The notes: generated from the sequence alone by a model not told the origin. Shown: positions 45,951 through 57,915, counted from the stretch's first letter. The stretch: 64,000 nucleotides of DNA from Dama dama (GCF_033118175.1 NC_083694.1:35673608-35737607); one strand, 5' to 3'. Numbers and translations: made by a program.

Positions 45951-47494
45951 ATTATACCAGGTTAAGATAGAAAGGAGAAACAAGCGTACAGGTTTTCCCT
46001 CTCATATCACCTAAAAATAAGACAAAAACATATTTTAAAAGGCCAAAACTGTATATCATACATAGGTTGTATGTATGTGTGTTTACTGAAGATAAATTGT
46101 TATATTATTAGTATAGTTCACATGTGGTCCTACTGGTAAAGAGGATAGAGTTTAAATGTTTCATGTCCATTTCAAGGCCTGAGTACTTGAAAACAACTTA
46201 AAGTATTGTATTATCTGGATTTTAAAGTTGTATATATGTGTCTATGTATAAAATTATCTGTTTCTAAAGGGCAACTGTATGATCCAATATAATTTATTTT
46301 AATCTAGTTCAATTAGTTTATACCAATTCCTTCCAGGTCGGATCAGCACAGTTAAATTTAACTGAGTACAATTGCTTGCTCTAATCTTGGCCAACTTTTA
46401 TATTAGTTTGAGAATACATTACTCTCCAAATAGTTCAAAAAAATAAAGAAGGCAGACAGGCTCTATATGGCTGGTAAAAATGTGGCATCAAGGGCAGATA
46501 ATGGATTTGAACTAGAGTTTGGTGTATTTTTATGCTCTGAGTGACAGCATAAGTGTCTTCCTGTTATTTTTGGCAAGGCACAAACTCAAATTTTGCCTTT
46601 GGTGCTTTTTTACAATTTTATTTTTTTAACTGTGGTAATGCTGTATTTCCCAAAACTGAGAAAAAACATTAAGTCATCTTCTCAATTGCTCTAGCCAAGA
46701 ATTATTTCCTATGATGCATTTGAACGTCTATGAACAAATTAACCTTAAATCTTGGTTATGTTGTTACTACTCTCTTTGGGACATGTCTCCCAAATAAAGT
46801 GATTTTTATTAAATATGTATTAGATATTTATTTCTGATTCTGGTTTCCAAATTTTCTACTAATATTTCTCTAAACAACATCTGTCTATATTATTCAGTAA
46901 TCCTAACAGGGGGTTATGACTTTCATATTAAGAAAGGCATTTAAGTTTATGTACTGAGTTATATATTCAGTACTCAGTTAATGTACCCATTACTCAGTTA
47001 ATGTACTGAGAGCAAGACTAGGTATGTATAAGAGAGTGGGATGTTACGGAATTTCAGTGATGACCTCCTAACCCCCAACATGTGACATCTGTTTAAGGTA
47101 AGCATTACATGTTACCTTGAAAGGAAAATAAAGCATCAAAAGATAGCTTGGGGGATGACTGTATTGGAACAGTTCCAACTCTTCCTTATAGTTGAGAGAG
47201 CAGATCACCAACTAGTTAGGCTGAATCTTAATCATTCTATACAGTCTTTCTATAAGTTCTTTCTGTTCTTTATGACAAGCTGTGAACATTTTCCACCCCT
47301 CTATGAACTCAGATGGTTTTTTTAGCTCACAGCTTCTTGAAAGTTGCTCTTCCCCCAGTAGCTGCACTTTGCCAAGCATTGTAGAATCTTACCCTAAGCA
47401 TGCACAGCTTATGATTTGGCTAACTAAAATTCCAATAAAGATTTCTGGAGCTGAAAAAGAAAGATACCTATTTTGACACTTACATTTAACATTA
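45951..47494. other. Single-copy-looking AT-rich DNA
   Basis: A short direct repeat, actcagttaatgtac, occurs twice at about 46972-47010. Nothing else recognised. Confidence 0.45.
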
Positions 47495-47730
47495 AAATGG
47501 AGATCCCAGCCAATTAAAGAAGGCAAGACAATAAGTGAAAGATACATATGTTGGAAAGAAAGCTACAAAACAGTCTTTATGCACAGGTAAAATAATCATG
47601 TGCATAGAAAAATCTGAAGAACTCCTTGAACCATGTATCATAACTAATACGTAAATTCAGCAAGGTCACAGAACATAAGGCCAATATATACAACTTTAAG
47701 TTTGGACACTAACAACAAATTAGTAAGTGA

Positions 47731-48118
47731 AGAATTGATGCCCAAGTGAAGAATTGATGACTTCTTACTGTGGTGCTGGAGAAGATTCTTGAGAATCCCT
47801 TGGACAGCAAGGAGATCAAACCAGTCAATCCTAAAGGAAATCAATTCTGAATATTCATTGGGAGGACTGATGCTGAACCTCCAATACTTTGGCCACCTGA
47901 TGTGAAGAAGTGACTCACTGGAAAAGACCCTGATGCAGGGAATGATAGAAGGCAGTAGGATAAAGGGACAACAGAGGATGAGATTGTTGGATAGCATCAT
48001 TAACTCACTGGACATGAGTTTCAGCAAGCTCCAGGAGATGGTGAAAGACAGGGAAGCCAGGTGTGCTGCGGTCCGTGGGGTCGCAAAGAGTCAAACACAA
48101 CAGAGCAGCTGAACAACA
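47731..48118 (+). mobile_element. BovB 3' fragment
   Basis: 5'-truncated BovB from agtgaagaattgatg to gagcagctgaacaacag, with a small duplication of gtgaagaattgatg at its start. The host L1 continues on both sides (ctaacaacaaa text). Confidence 0.9.
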
Positions 48119-48698
48119 GCTAACAACAAAGTATAGAAAATAAAATTAAGAAAACGATAACATTTAAAAGAGCTTTGAAGACTATAATATGCTTCAAGTC
48201 AAATATAGTGATATATATGCAAGACTTATGCATGCAAATCTATAAACACTGCTGAAATTAAAGAGCTAAATAAATGGAAAGATGTGCTATGCTTGAAAAG
48301 TGAAAAACTCAGTGCTATGTTCAGTTCAGTTCAGTCTCTCAGTCGTGTCTGACTCTTTGCAACCCCATGAACCGCAGCACGCCAGGCCTCCCTGTCCATC
48401 ACCAACTCCCGGAGTTTACTCAAACTCATGTCCATCGAGTCGGTGATGCCATCCAGACATCTCATCCTCTGTCGTCCCCTTCTCCTCCTGCCTCCAATCC
48501 CTCCCAGCATCAGGGTCTTTTTCAATGAGTCAACTCTTCGCATGAAGTGGCCAAAGTATTGGAGTTTCAGCTTCAACATCAGTCCTTCCAATGAACACCC
48601 AGGACTGATCTCCTTTAGGATGGGCTAGTTGGATCTCCTTGCAGTCCAAGGAATCTCAAGAGTCTTCTGCAACACAGCAGTTCAAAAGCATCAATTCT

Positions 48699-49532
48699 TC
48701 AGCATCCAGCTTTCTTTATAGTCCAACTCTCACATCCATACATGACCACTGGAAAAACCATAGCCTTGACTAGATGGATATTTGTTGACAAAGTAAAGTC
48801 TCTGCTTTTTAATATGCTGTTTAGGTTGGTCATAACTTTCCTTCCAAGGAGAAAATGTCTTTTAATTTCATGGCTGCAGTCACCTTCTGCAGTGATTTTG
48901 GAGCCCAGAAAAATAAAGTCAGCCACTGTTTCCACTGTTTCCCCATCTATTTGCCATGAAGGGATGAGACCGGATGCCATGATCTTAGTTTTCTGAATGT
49001 TGAGCTTTAAGCCAACATTTTCACTCTCCTCTTTCACTTTCATCAAGAGGCTCTTTATTTCTTCCTCACTTTCTGCCATAAGAGTGGTGTCATCTGCATA
49101 CCTGAGGTTATTGATATTTCCCCTGGCAATCTTGATTCCAGTTTGTGTTTCCTCCAGCCCAGTGTTTCTCATGATGCACTCTGCATATAAGTTAAATAAG
49201 TAGGGTGACAATATACAGCCTTGACATACTCCTTTTCTTATTTGCAACCAGTCTGTTGTTCCATGTCCAGTTCTAACTGGTGCTTCCTGACATGCATACA
49301 GGTTTCTCAAGAGGCAGGTGAGATGGTCTGGTATTCTCATCTCTTTAAGAATTTTCCACAGTTTATTGTGATCCACACAGTCAAAGGCTTTGGCATAGTC
49401 AACAAAGCAGAAATAGATGTTTTTCTGGAACTCTCTTGCTTTTTCGATGATCCAGCAGATGTTGGCAATTTGATCTCTGGCTCTTCTGCCTTTTCTGAAA
49501 CCAGCTTGAACATCTGGAAGTTCACAGTTCAT
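48699..49532 (-). pseudogene. BovB reverse transcriptase domain fragment
   Basis: A 277-codon open frame, the longest in the window, covering most of the BovB RT. Visible in order are a VQAGFRKGR motif (residues 8-16), the first catalytic motif FVDYAKAFDCVD (43-54), CQGCILSPYLFNLYAE (103-118), the catalytic YADD box (145-148) and the downstream VVMYGCESW segment. The Asp residues needed for polymerisation are present. The frame stops at 48699 before the element's C-terminus. Upstream it is linked only out of frame to the linker at 49522-49731. Part of a dead LINE, not a host gene. Confidence 0.93.
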
Positions 49533-49889
49533 GTATTGCTGAAGCCTGGCTAGAGAATTTAAGCATCACTTTACTAGTGTGTGAGATGAGTGCAATTGTG
49601 TGGTAGATTGAGCATTCTTTGGCATTGCCTTTCTTTGGGATTAATGAAAACTGACCTTTTCCAGTCCTGTGGCCACTGCTGAGTTTTCCAAATTTGCTAA
49701 CATATTGACTGCAGCACTTTGACAGCATCATCTTTCAGGATTTGAAATAGCTCAACTAGAATTTCATCACCTCCACTAGCTTTGTTCGTAGTGATTCTTC
49801 CTAAGGCCCACTTGACTTCACGTTCCAGGATGTCTGGCTCACCCATTCCAGATTGGGTGAGTGATCACACCGTCAAGATTATCTGGGTC

Positions 49890-50408
49890 CTAAAGGTCTT
49901 CTGTGTATTTTTGCCCCCTCTTCTTAATATCTTCTGCTTCTATTAGGTCCATACCATTTCTGTCCTTTATTGAGCCCATCTTTGCATGAAATGTTCCCTT
50001 GGTATCTCTAATTTTCTTGCAGAGATCTCTAGTCTTTTCCATTCTATTGTTTTCCTCTATTTCTTTGCATTGATCACTGAGGAAGGCTTTCTTATCTCTC
50101 CTTGTTATTCTTTGAAACTCTGCATTCAAATGGGAATATCTTTCCTTTTCTCCTTTGCTTTTCACTTCCCTTATTTTCACAGCTATTTGTAAGGCATCCT
50201 CAGACAGCCATTTTGCTTTTTTACATTTCTTTTTCTTTGGAATGGTCTTGATTCCTGTCTCCTGTACAATGTCATGAACCTCTGTCCATAGTTCATCAGG
50301 CATTCTGTCTATTAGATCTAGTCCCTTAAATCTATTTCTCACTTCCACTGTATAGTCATAAGGGATTTTATTTAGGTCATACCTGTATGGTCTAGTGGTT
50401 TCCTTCAC
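49890..50408 (-). pseudogene. BovB endonuclease-RT linker fragment
   Basis: A 172-codon open frame matching the connector between the endonuclease and RT domains of BovB ORF2. It is Lys/Glu-rich with segments DRMPDELWTEVHDIVQE, KKAKWLSEDALQIA and MGSIKDRNGMDLIEAEDIKK. The last of these recurs in the copy at 60624-60869. A stop at 49890 breaks the link to the RT. The initiating ATG is internal to the original ORF, so this is a fragment. Confidence 0.88.
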
Positions 50409-50409
50409 T

Positions 50410-50988
50410 TTCTTCCATTTCGGTCTGAATTTGGTAATAAGGAGTTCCTGATCTGAGCCACAGTCAGCTCCCAGTCTTGTTTCTGCTGACTGTATAGAGC
50501 TTCTCCATCTTTGGCTGCAAAGAATATAATCAATCTGACTTCAGTGTCAACCATCTGGTGATGTCCATGTGTAGAGTCTTCTCTTGTGTTGTTGGAAGAA
50601 GGTGTTTGCTATGACCAGTGCATTCTCTTGGCACAACTCTATTAGCCTTTGCCCTGCTTCATTCTGTACTCCAAGGCCAAATTTGCCTGTTACTCCAGGT
50701 GTTTCTTGACTTCCTACTTTTGCTTTCCAGTCACCTATAATGAAGAGGACATCTTTTTTGGGTGTTAGTTCTAGAAGGTCTTGTAAGTCTTCATAGAATT
50801 ATTCCACTTCCTCTTCTTCAGCGTTACTGGTTGGGGCATAGACTTAGATTACCGTGATATTGAATGGTTTGCCTTGGAAACGAAGAGAGATCATTCTGTT
50901 GTTTTTGAGATTGCATCCAAGTACTGCATTTCAGACTCTTTTGTTGACTATGATGGGTACTCCATTTCTTCTAAGGGATTCATGCTAT
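50410..50988 (-). pseudogene. BovB APE-type endonuclease fragment
   Basis: Read on the minus strand, this segment shows relics of the AP-endonuclease-like domain that nicks target DNA: VYAPTSN, DVLFIIGDWKAKVG and TWTSPDG, followed by SQIDYILCSQ and GSDQELLITKF. There are two in-frame stops between TWTSPDG and SQIDYI. The normally conserved SDH triad has Gln in place of the catalytic His (codon at 50448-50450). The N-terminal part is lost by 5' truncation. Confidence 0.85.
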
Positions 50989-51400
50989 GTGCTATGTTAT
51001 CAGTCCCAAAATAAATTGATACTTTTAGAGTCACCTGATTTTTTAACTAAGAATACAAAACACTTCAATGGGAGGAAGAAAGTCTGTTAAACAAATGGTG
51101 CTGGTTACCTATGCAAAAATAAGTGAGGTTCACTTAATCTGCACCTCACATAAAACATAAATGACTATTTTGAAATGGACTATAAAACTAAATATAAAAA
51201 TCAGGTATACATAGTTTCAAAAGAAAAACACCTTCGTGATGTTGTTGTAGGCAATAATTTTCTAACTGTAATCTAGCAAACACTAACCACAAAAGACAAA
51301 AAGTCAAATCAAATCAACTTTCTCAAACCTAAAATACTGGAAGATTCTGCTAAGATAATCTAAAGACAAGCCATGGACTGGAAGAAAATACTATATATAT

Positions 51401-51632
51401 CAGGTTTCCCAGGTGGCGCTAATGATAAAGAAACCGCCTGCCAATGCAGGAAACATAAGAGATGTGGGTTTGATCCCAGGCTCAGCAAGATCCCCTGGAG
51501 GAGGGCATGGCAACCCACTCCAGTATTCTTGCCTGGAGAATCCCATGGACAGAGGACTTGGTAGGCTATAGTCCACAGGGTTGTAGAGAGCTGGACATGA
51601 CTAAAGCAACTGAGCACCCTCACCCCCGCCAT
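51401..51632 (+). mobile_element. Bov-tA SINE
   Basis: Full-length plus-strand Bov-tA starting ggtttcccaggtggcgc. Short target duplication tatatca-type at about 51393-51400 and 51633-51640. Confidence 0.9.
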
Positions 51633-51657
51633 GTATATCAAACTTTAAAAAATGTAC

Positions 51658-52463
51658 CATTACACGCCAGTCAGGATGGCTGCTATCCAAAAGTCTACAA
51701 GCAATAAATGCTGGAGAGGGTGTGGAGAAAAGGGAACCCTCTTACACTGTTGGTGGGAATGCAAACTAGTACAGCCGCTATGGAAAACAGTGTGGAGATT
51801 TCTTAAAAAACTGGAAATAGAACTGCCATATGACCCAGCAATCCCACTTCTGGGCATACACACTGAGGAAACCAGATCTGAAAGAGAGACGTGCACCCCA
51901 GTGTTCGTCGCAGCACTGTTTATAATAGCCAGGACATGGAAGCAACCTAGATGCCCATCAGCAGATGAATGGATAAGGAAGCTGTGGTACATATACACCA
52001 TGGAATATTACTCAGCCATTAAAAAGAATTCATTTGAACCAGTCCTAATGAGATGGATGAAGCTGGAGCCCCTTATGCAGAGTGAAGTAAGCCAGAAAGA
52101 TAAAGAACATTACAGCATACTGACACATGTATATGGAATTTAGAAAGGTGATAATGATAACCCTGTATGCGAGACAGAAAAAGAGACAGAGAAATACAGA
52201 ACAGACTTTTGAACTTTGTGGGAGAAGGTGAGGGTGGGATGTTTCGAAAGAACAGCATGTATATTATCTATGGTGAAACAGATCACCAGCCCAGGTGGGA
52301 TGCACGAGACAAGTGCTCGAGCCTGGTGCACTGGGAAGACCCAGAGGGATCGGGTGGAGAGGGAGGTGGGAGGGGGGATCGGGATGGGGAATACATGTAA
52401 ATCTATTGCTGATTCATGTCAATGTATGACAAAACCCACTGAAAAAATAAATTAATTAATTAA
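51658..52463 (+). mobile_element. Young bovine-type L1 3' end
   Basis: An 806 bp 5'-truncated L1 with an intact final ORF2 segment, G-rich 3' UTR (gggagaaggtgagggtggga) and tail. The target duplication is tttaaaaaatgtac-type, at about 51644-51657 and 52464-52477 (one indel, one mismatch). Low divergence from the related copy at 1804-2535 suggests recent insertion. Confidence 0.92.
51662..52143 (+). pseudogene. L1 ORF2 C-terminal domain, uninterrupted
   Basis: About 160 codons open to the natural ORF2 stop at 52141-52143. It carries the C-terminal cysteine-rich motif CX3CX7HX4C (CWRGC, then HCWWEC), followed by LPYDPAIPLLGIHTEE and MRWMKLEP to the terminal HVYGI. The domain contributes to RNA binding and retrotransposition in L1. 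Here it lacks the endonuclease and RT domains because of 5' truncation, so it cannot act. The first few codons lie in flanking DNA. Confidence 0.9.
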
Positions 52464-53265
52464 TTTAAAAAAATGAACAAAAGACTTGAGCAAGCATTTT
52501 ATAAGGACAATATGCAAATGCAAATTTGTATATGAAAAAGTACAGAGTACTCTACACCATTAGTTATCGGTGAAAAGCAAACTAAAAATTCAATTAAAGA
52601 CCAGCTGACACTCACTAGAATGGTTAACATTTAAAGACTGATAACACCAATTGTTGATGAGCACATGAAGTAATCTTTTATATACTGCTAGTGGAAATAT
52701 TATCATAAAACTCTTTGGAAATATTTTGGTAGTGTTTCACAAAGTTAAACATATACCTATTTATGATCCAACTATGCCATTTTAGCTACTTATCCAATAT
52801 AAATGAAAGGATATATTTTAAAAAGTGGACGTTCAAAGCAACTTTAATTATAATAATTGAAAAGTTGAAAATAACTCAGATAAACATTAACAGGTAAGTG
52901 AAGAAATTGTAGTATATCCATACAATAGAACACTATATGCAATAGGTCTGGACCTCAAAAAAATTATGCTGAGTTAAAGAAGCCAGACACAAAAGACTAT
53001 ATGTTGATTTCATTTAATAGTGTTTGATTTTAATTCAACTGTTCTATAATAGTGAAAACAAATCTATGGTTTCCAGGGGTGATGCAGTGGGTGGTTAGCA
53101 GGTTTTGACTGTGAAGTTCGGGCAAAGAAAGGTATCTCTAGCGTGATTAAAATGTTCTGTATCTTGGAAAGAATAAGTGTAACATGGGTGTTACATGGGT
53201 GTGGGCAAAATCATCAGTCCTTAAATCTATTTTATTGATATAAATTATACTTGAAGAAAAAGTTT

Positions 53266-53932
53266 TAATGAAATATGCATACTATAATTTTGCTCTTTGC
53301 TCTCATGTCTCCATAAATGAGTACCCCCAAGTTTTACTCCTGATGAGTACTTGAGTATAAAATTAAATTTTATTTACTTAAAAACTTTGTGGCTCAGTTT
53401 ACTTAACCACAAGTATGCATTTAGTACCCATGCCAGGCATTGTTATATGTCCTGGAAATACAGTGATAAAGTTTTTCCCAGGGATCCGCCTAAAGTCATC
53501 TTCAAAGAAGGCAGTCTGACAGGGGCCGAAAACTAGGGGCAGAGGAAAGAGATATATGTGGCCAGCCAGAGTAAATACAGACTACATGAAGGGAACTCTT
53601 GATGATAAAAATTGAAGTTTTGATGATTAAATGAAATTAGACAAAAAAATTACTGAAATAAGTTTTGTTAATAAAAATCACATTAGAGAATAATCAGAAA
53701 CATCACAGGACCTGTTCTTTTCATCAAAAAGGTGCAAACAGAAAGAGGGGAGGAGAAAACCCCCAAAAGACAACTTTACCTAGTAGTATGGGTAAAGGAT
53801 AAAGACTGTTGTTAATTTTGGTGTTAGTATTGGTGGTGGTAGTTGACTTCTTTACTTATTTTGCACTTTATCAAGATCTGCTCTTTCAACGTAAGTTATT
53901 TGTGTTCATTTCTCATAGTGGCATTGTCAAAT
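53266..53932. other. Single-copy-looking DNA with an L2 scrap
   Basis: Apart from the L2-like piece at 53400-53475, nothing recognised. Confidence 0.45.
53400..53475 (-). mobile_element. L2 LINE 3' fragment, reverse
   Basis: Reverse L2-like text: agtacccatgccaggcattg, then cctggaaatacagtgataaa. Confidence 0.5.
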
Positions 53933-53940
53933 ATTCTAGA

Positions 53941-54097
53941 GCTGAGCTGTCCAATATGGTAGTCCCTAGCCACCTTAAGCTGAGTACCTGAAATGTGGCT
54001 AGAATGACTAAAAAACTGAACTTTAAATTTGATTTAGTTTTATCAGCTTATATTTAAATAGCTACCTGTGGCTAGAGGCTACTATATTAGACAAGTT
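53941..54097. mobile_element. hAT-type miniature DNA transposon
   Basis: 157 bp with imperfect terminal inverted repeats (ctgtccaatatggtag at left; ctactatattagacaa at right, three mismatches). An exact 8 bp duplication, attctaga, flanks it at 53933-53940 and 54098-54105. The duplication has the TCTAGA core typical of hAT-Charlie elements. Non-autonomous; family name not assigned. Confidence 0.88.
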
Positions 54098-54410
54098 ATT
54101 CTAGAAGTTACACATGTACTGACTGATGTAACTACAGCAACAAACAGACCTAAAAAACACCGAAGTTCTCTGTAAAATATCACCTTGGCTCTAGAAGGTG
54201 AATTTGTACACTTTTTTCCCCATGAAAATCTATTTGGCTTTATTGGATAGTATACCTTTTTAGCCTGTGTATCTCAGACTCTATAGGGAAGCTCACACTT
54301 TTTCTTTCATCATTTCTCATAAGGCCACTGGGTCTCATTGCTGAGGAATCAAACACTTATAATACTCATGGTTCCTTCAGTAATTTTTATTTGTGCCTAA
54401 AGTACTGGAA

Positions 54411-54629
54411 CAGGGTTTCCCTAGTAGCTCAGTGGTGAAGAATCTGCCTGCCAATGCTGGAGATGCAGATTCATTCCCTGGATTAGAAAGATTCCCTGGA
54501 GAAGGAAATGGTAGCCCACTCCAGTATTCTTGCCTGGAAAATCCCAGGGAGAGAGGACCCTGGTGGGCTACAGTCCATGGGGTTGCAGAGAGTTGGAAAT
54601 AACTTAGTGACTAAACAACACCAACAATA
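54411..54629 (+). mobile_element. Bov-tA SINE
   Basis: Full-length plus-strand Bov-tA. Target duplication aaagtactggaa (54399-54410) and aaagcactagaa (54630-54641), two mismatches. Confidence 0.93.
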
Positions 54630-54641
54630 AAAGCACTAGAA

Positions 54642-55119
54642 AAGCTACTGGCAATTGTAATTGTGTGGTTCCTACCTGCATGGAATTTACTTCCTGCTTC
54701 AGGAGTCTTCTACTCTGAGAGCCTCAAGGAAAACCAGGTTAAGTAGTTCTACTCTAGATGTCTAGGAGAAACTTATATTCTTCCCCTTCTACTCGTTCCG
54801 TCCTCTCCCTTTCCTTCACTTAGCATTCTTATCCTTAGGCTAATCTTCATGGATTTTATTTTTCATCACAGTGGTACAATCTAAAGCAACATTTCTACAG
54901 GCTTTTTGTTGAACATTCAATTCACATGATCATAAACTTTATGTCAACTTAAAATCCAGTTATCAGAATTTTAAATAAAATTCCTAGTATTAAAAATCAT
55001 CCATTACAATGAGTATATTATTTCAGTGAAATTATTTACAAATTGTGCCAGCCCATGTGTTTACCTCTTGATCAGTGAAGGCAGCTTGACTCAGAGTTCT
55101 GATTCCCTTCTAAATGGAG
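54642..55119. other. Single-copy-looking DNA
   Basis: Nothing recognised. Confidence 0.45.
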
Positions 55120-55345
55120 TAAAATGTAGAGATTAAAAGCAGGGGTTCCCTGGGTTAGCATGAGTGGTTTCAAAACCTGCTTCTGCCTCTTGCTAAATGT
55201 GTGACCTTGAGTAAGTTAGTTAGAAATGTGCTTTTTTTGCATCTATAAAATATAGAATCAATTTTATAATATTATTATGAGGATTAAGTGAGGTAATGCA
55301 CAAAAGTTTTCGAGAAGAGTGTGGGGCCCATAGGACACACTCCAT
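55120..55345 (+). mobile_element. MIR SINE, near full length
   Basis: Plus-strand MIR: gattaaaagcaggggttccc, tgctaaatgtgtgaccttga, tctataaaatatagaatc, tgaggattaagtgaggtaat. Confidence 0.85.
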
Positions 55346-56439
55346 CAGCATGAAGTATCACTTCATCACATACCCTGATTCCTCCTCGCTCAGTGCACTA
55401 AATTAAAAAAAAAAAAATCAACTCACAATTACAGATTGTTAAGATTAGAAGCATTTGTTGATTTTGTCAGATTGCTCTTAATATTCATATTCGATTGGAC
55501 CCAGAAACACTAAGAACATTTTTCAGTGAAGAAATCAGTACTGTGTTAAGTGTTGACAAGGTGGTCAGCTCCACTCACTTGAAGTGTGGGAGAAAAAAAA
55601 AATGCTTCAACCCCGGAGAATAAAGCTAGTAGTTTCCTAATACAGTTTTTGTTTTTTTCATTTGGCTGTGGAAAGCATTTCTTAGTTCTCTTTGTATGCG
55701 ACATTTTGTTTTGCTTTTCTTTGTTTTCCTCAATTCTTAATATATGAATTTCTTTCTCTAATGAAAGAAGGAAATTCCTAAATGTAAGAGAAGAATCAAG
55801 GTCTCTGTGATTTACTTTAGTGCCAGCTCAGTCTTTTTTTTTTTTAAATCCAAATATCTTATCCTCAATAATAAAAATGGTGATAATATTGTCCCTAAGC
55901 CAGTAAGTTCTGGCTATATAAATGCCAATAATGTTGCTGAAACATATCACCTGAGCAATTAACTGACAATTATAAAATTGGCCTAATGAAATTTCCAGTG
56001 TCAATAAGAAAGTCTCTTATTTTGGAACCTAAAATTTGCACCTTTAACTTGGACAGTCAGAGAAATTTTGTAAGACCAGTGTTGTGTAATTGCTTTTCTT
56101 TTTGTACAGAATGGCGAAAACACATATTCCCATCATTGAGATTTGCTCATATTTCCTTCAATAATTCCTTCAATTCTTTGATCAAGATCATGTGAAATTT
56201 CATTAATCATTAATTTGGGAAATTAATCTGGGAAATATAATAATCATAAAGATAAGCAGAAACAACATTCACTAGCAAGTTTCCATGAATTTACTGTAGT
56301 TTAGCTAATTGGTCATTTTGTGATTTTCATGAACAACTAAGGCTTTAGTGCTGGCTGACTAAATGATTCAGGATTTAAAAATGGAGATTCTAAAGGAACA
56401 AAGTTCTGATTAGCCACTAACTTCTGAAATTTCTCTGTG
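55346..56439. other. Single-copy-looking AT-rich DNA
   Basis: A-runs near 55406 and 55592 and a T-run near 55836. Nothing else. Confidence 0.45.
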
Positions 56440-56640
56440 TGCTCCCATAACACCATATACTATTCACACATCATCTCACATTTGTGTAACTGTTTAATTT
56501 TTCTCTTTCCCACTGAACTTGCAACCCAGAGAAGGCAAAGCCTGTTTTGTTTGGTATTGTGTAGCCAGTGACTAGCAGATTGCCTTGTACCTAGTGAGGT
56601 CTCAACACACATTTCTCAACCATATAAATGAATAAGTGAG
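56440..56640 (+). mobile_element. L2 LINE 3' end
   Basis: L2 terminus: cagagaaggcaaagcctgtt, cagattgccttgtacctag, tataaatgaataagtgag. Confidence 0.7.
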
Positions 56641-57212
56641 CAAACCAGTCCAAATTGTAAAGAAAAACTTAAGATCAAAATTTATTATGAAAACTAAGCT
56701 GTCTTTCATGTGTCACAATAATGAGTTGTTGAAAGACTATCATGTAAATTATAGTATTTCAACATTCTCTCTATTTTATTGCTTGTCTTTTCCAAAATTA
56801 AGCGAATGCCTCTTACTGTAATTAATTTAAGTTGTACACTGTTTCAGAAACCAAAGATGATACACATTTGTCAACCACACAGTTAAAGACAGAAAAATGT
56901 GTGAACTCTACCTTAAGCTAAATAGTTTCTAAAGGCAGATTTTTTTTTCTTGCATTATAATTCCAGCTAACAAATGCAGAAGGAATGATAGAATTAGAGA
57001 GCATCATTTTCCAAACCCCTGTGAAATAATGACCAATGATCATCAATGGATACTAAACCATTAGACAAAAAATTGAAGGGGAACATTACAATGGGTAGCT
57101 CAGACTGACAATACCCAGACTCACTGGTCTTAATATCACAAAAAGAAAAATAACCAGGCATTTTGTGGCTATTAGTGTGATGCATATAACACTCACAACA
57201 CCATCTGTGAAG
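56641..57212. other. Single-copy-looking DNA
   Basis: Nothing recognised. Confidence 0.45.
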
Positions 57213-57915
57213 TATAAGCATACCCTATTTTATTGCACTTCACAAATATTGAAGGTTTACAAACTGAAGGTTTGTGGCAACCGCTCTTTGAGCAAATCTA
57301 TTGTCACCATTCTTCCAAGAGTATTTGCTCATGTTGTGCTTCTGTGTCATCTTCTGTAATTCTCATGATATTTCAAACTTTTTCATTATCATTATATTTA
57401 TTATGGTGACCTGTGATTAGTGATCTTTGATGTTATTACTGCAAAAAGATGACAGCTTGTTGAAGGATTATATTGATGGTTAGCAATTTTTAGCAATAAA
57501 GTATTTTTTAATTAAGGTATATATAGTTTTTTAGACATAATGCTATTTATACTTAATAGACTAGAGTGCAGTATTAACATAATTTTTATAAAAATTTATT
57601 TTCAGTTGGAGGATAATTGCTTTACAACATTGTGTTGGCTTCTGCCATATAACGTCAATCAGCCATAAGTATACACACGTCTCTTCTCTCCTGAACCTTC
57701 TCCCTACCCCCATAGGCTGTCACAGAGCACCATGTTGAGTTCCCTGTTATATAGCAATTTCCCATTAGCTATCTATTTTACACATGGTAATGTATATGTT
57801 TCAGTGCTACATGCACTGGGAAATCAAAAATTTTTGGTGACATAGTTTATTGAGATATTCATTTTATTGCAGTGGTTTGGAACTGAACTCACAATATCTC
57901 CTAGGTTTGCCTGTT
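57213..57915. mobile_element. Tigger1-like DNA transposon, internally deleted
   Basis: The left end (gcataccctattttattgc, then aaggtttgtggcaacc) and the right end (tattgcagtggtttggaact ... ctcctaggtttgcctg) match remembered Tigger1 termini. Internal transposase sequence is gone. An L1 3' end interrupts it at 57588-57807, after which the transposon resumes at atgcactgggaaatc. Confidence 0.8.
57588..57807 (-). mobile_element. L1 3' end inserted in Tigger1-like element
   Basis: Reverse L1 3' UTR: attttcagttggaggataat, ctttacaacattgtgttgg, cagagcaccatgttgagttc, terminating near tttcagtgctac. Confidence 0.82.

Larger units (their letters stand above)
48321..50988 (-). mobile_element. BovB LINE, largest copy (2.67 kb), 5'-truncated
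   Basis: RTE-clade LINE on the minus strand. It starts at its 3' simple repeat (ttcagttcagttcag, 48321) and runs through the RT to the endonuclease domain, where it is truncated. Exact target duplication gtgctatgt at 48312-48320 and 50989-50997. Coding sequence is interrupted by stops and a frameshift, so it is inactive. BovB is known to have entered ruminants by horizontal transfer. Confidence 0.96.
47495..53265 (+). mobile_element. Old L1 (L1M-type) host with four nested insertions
   Basis: Segments 47495-47730, 48119-48320, 50989-51400 and 52464-53265 are collinear pieces of one old L1: RT (tcagcaaggtcacagaacat), post-RT (aaatggtgctggttacctat), C-terminal region, and a 3' UTR (ctatggtttccaggggtgat) ending near 53265. 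Gaps are filled by BovB (+), BovB (-), Bov-tA and a young L1. Confidence 0.85.

Noticed and set aside
48742..49553. Plus-strand open frames opposite the BovB RT
   Set aside because: Antisense shadows of the minus-strand RT coding sequence.
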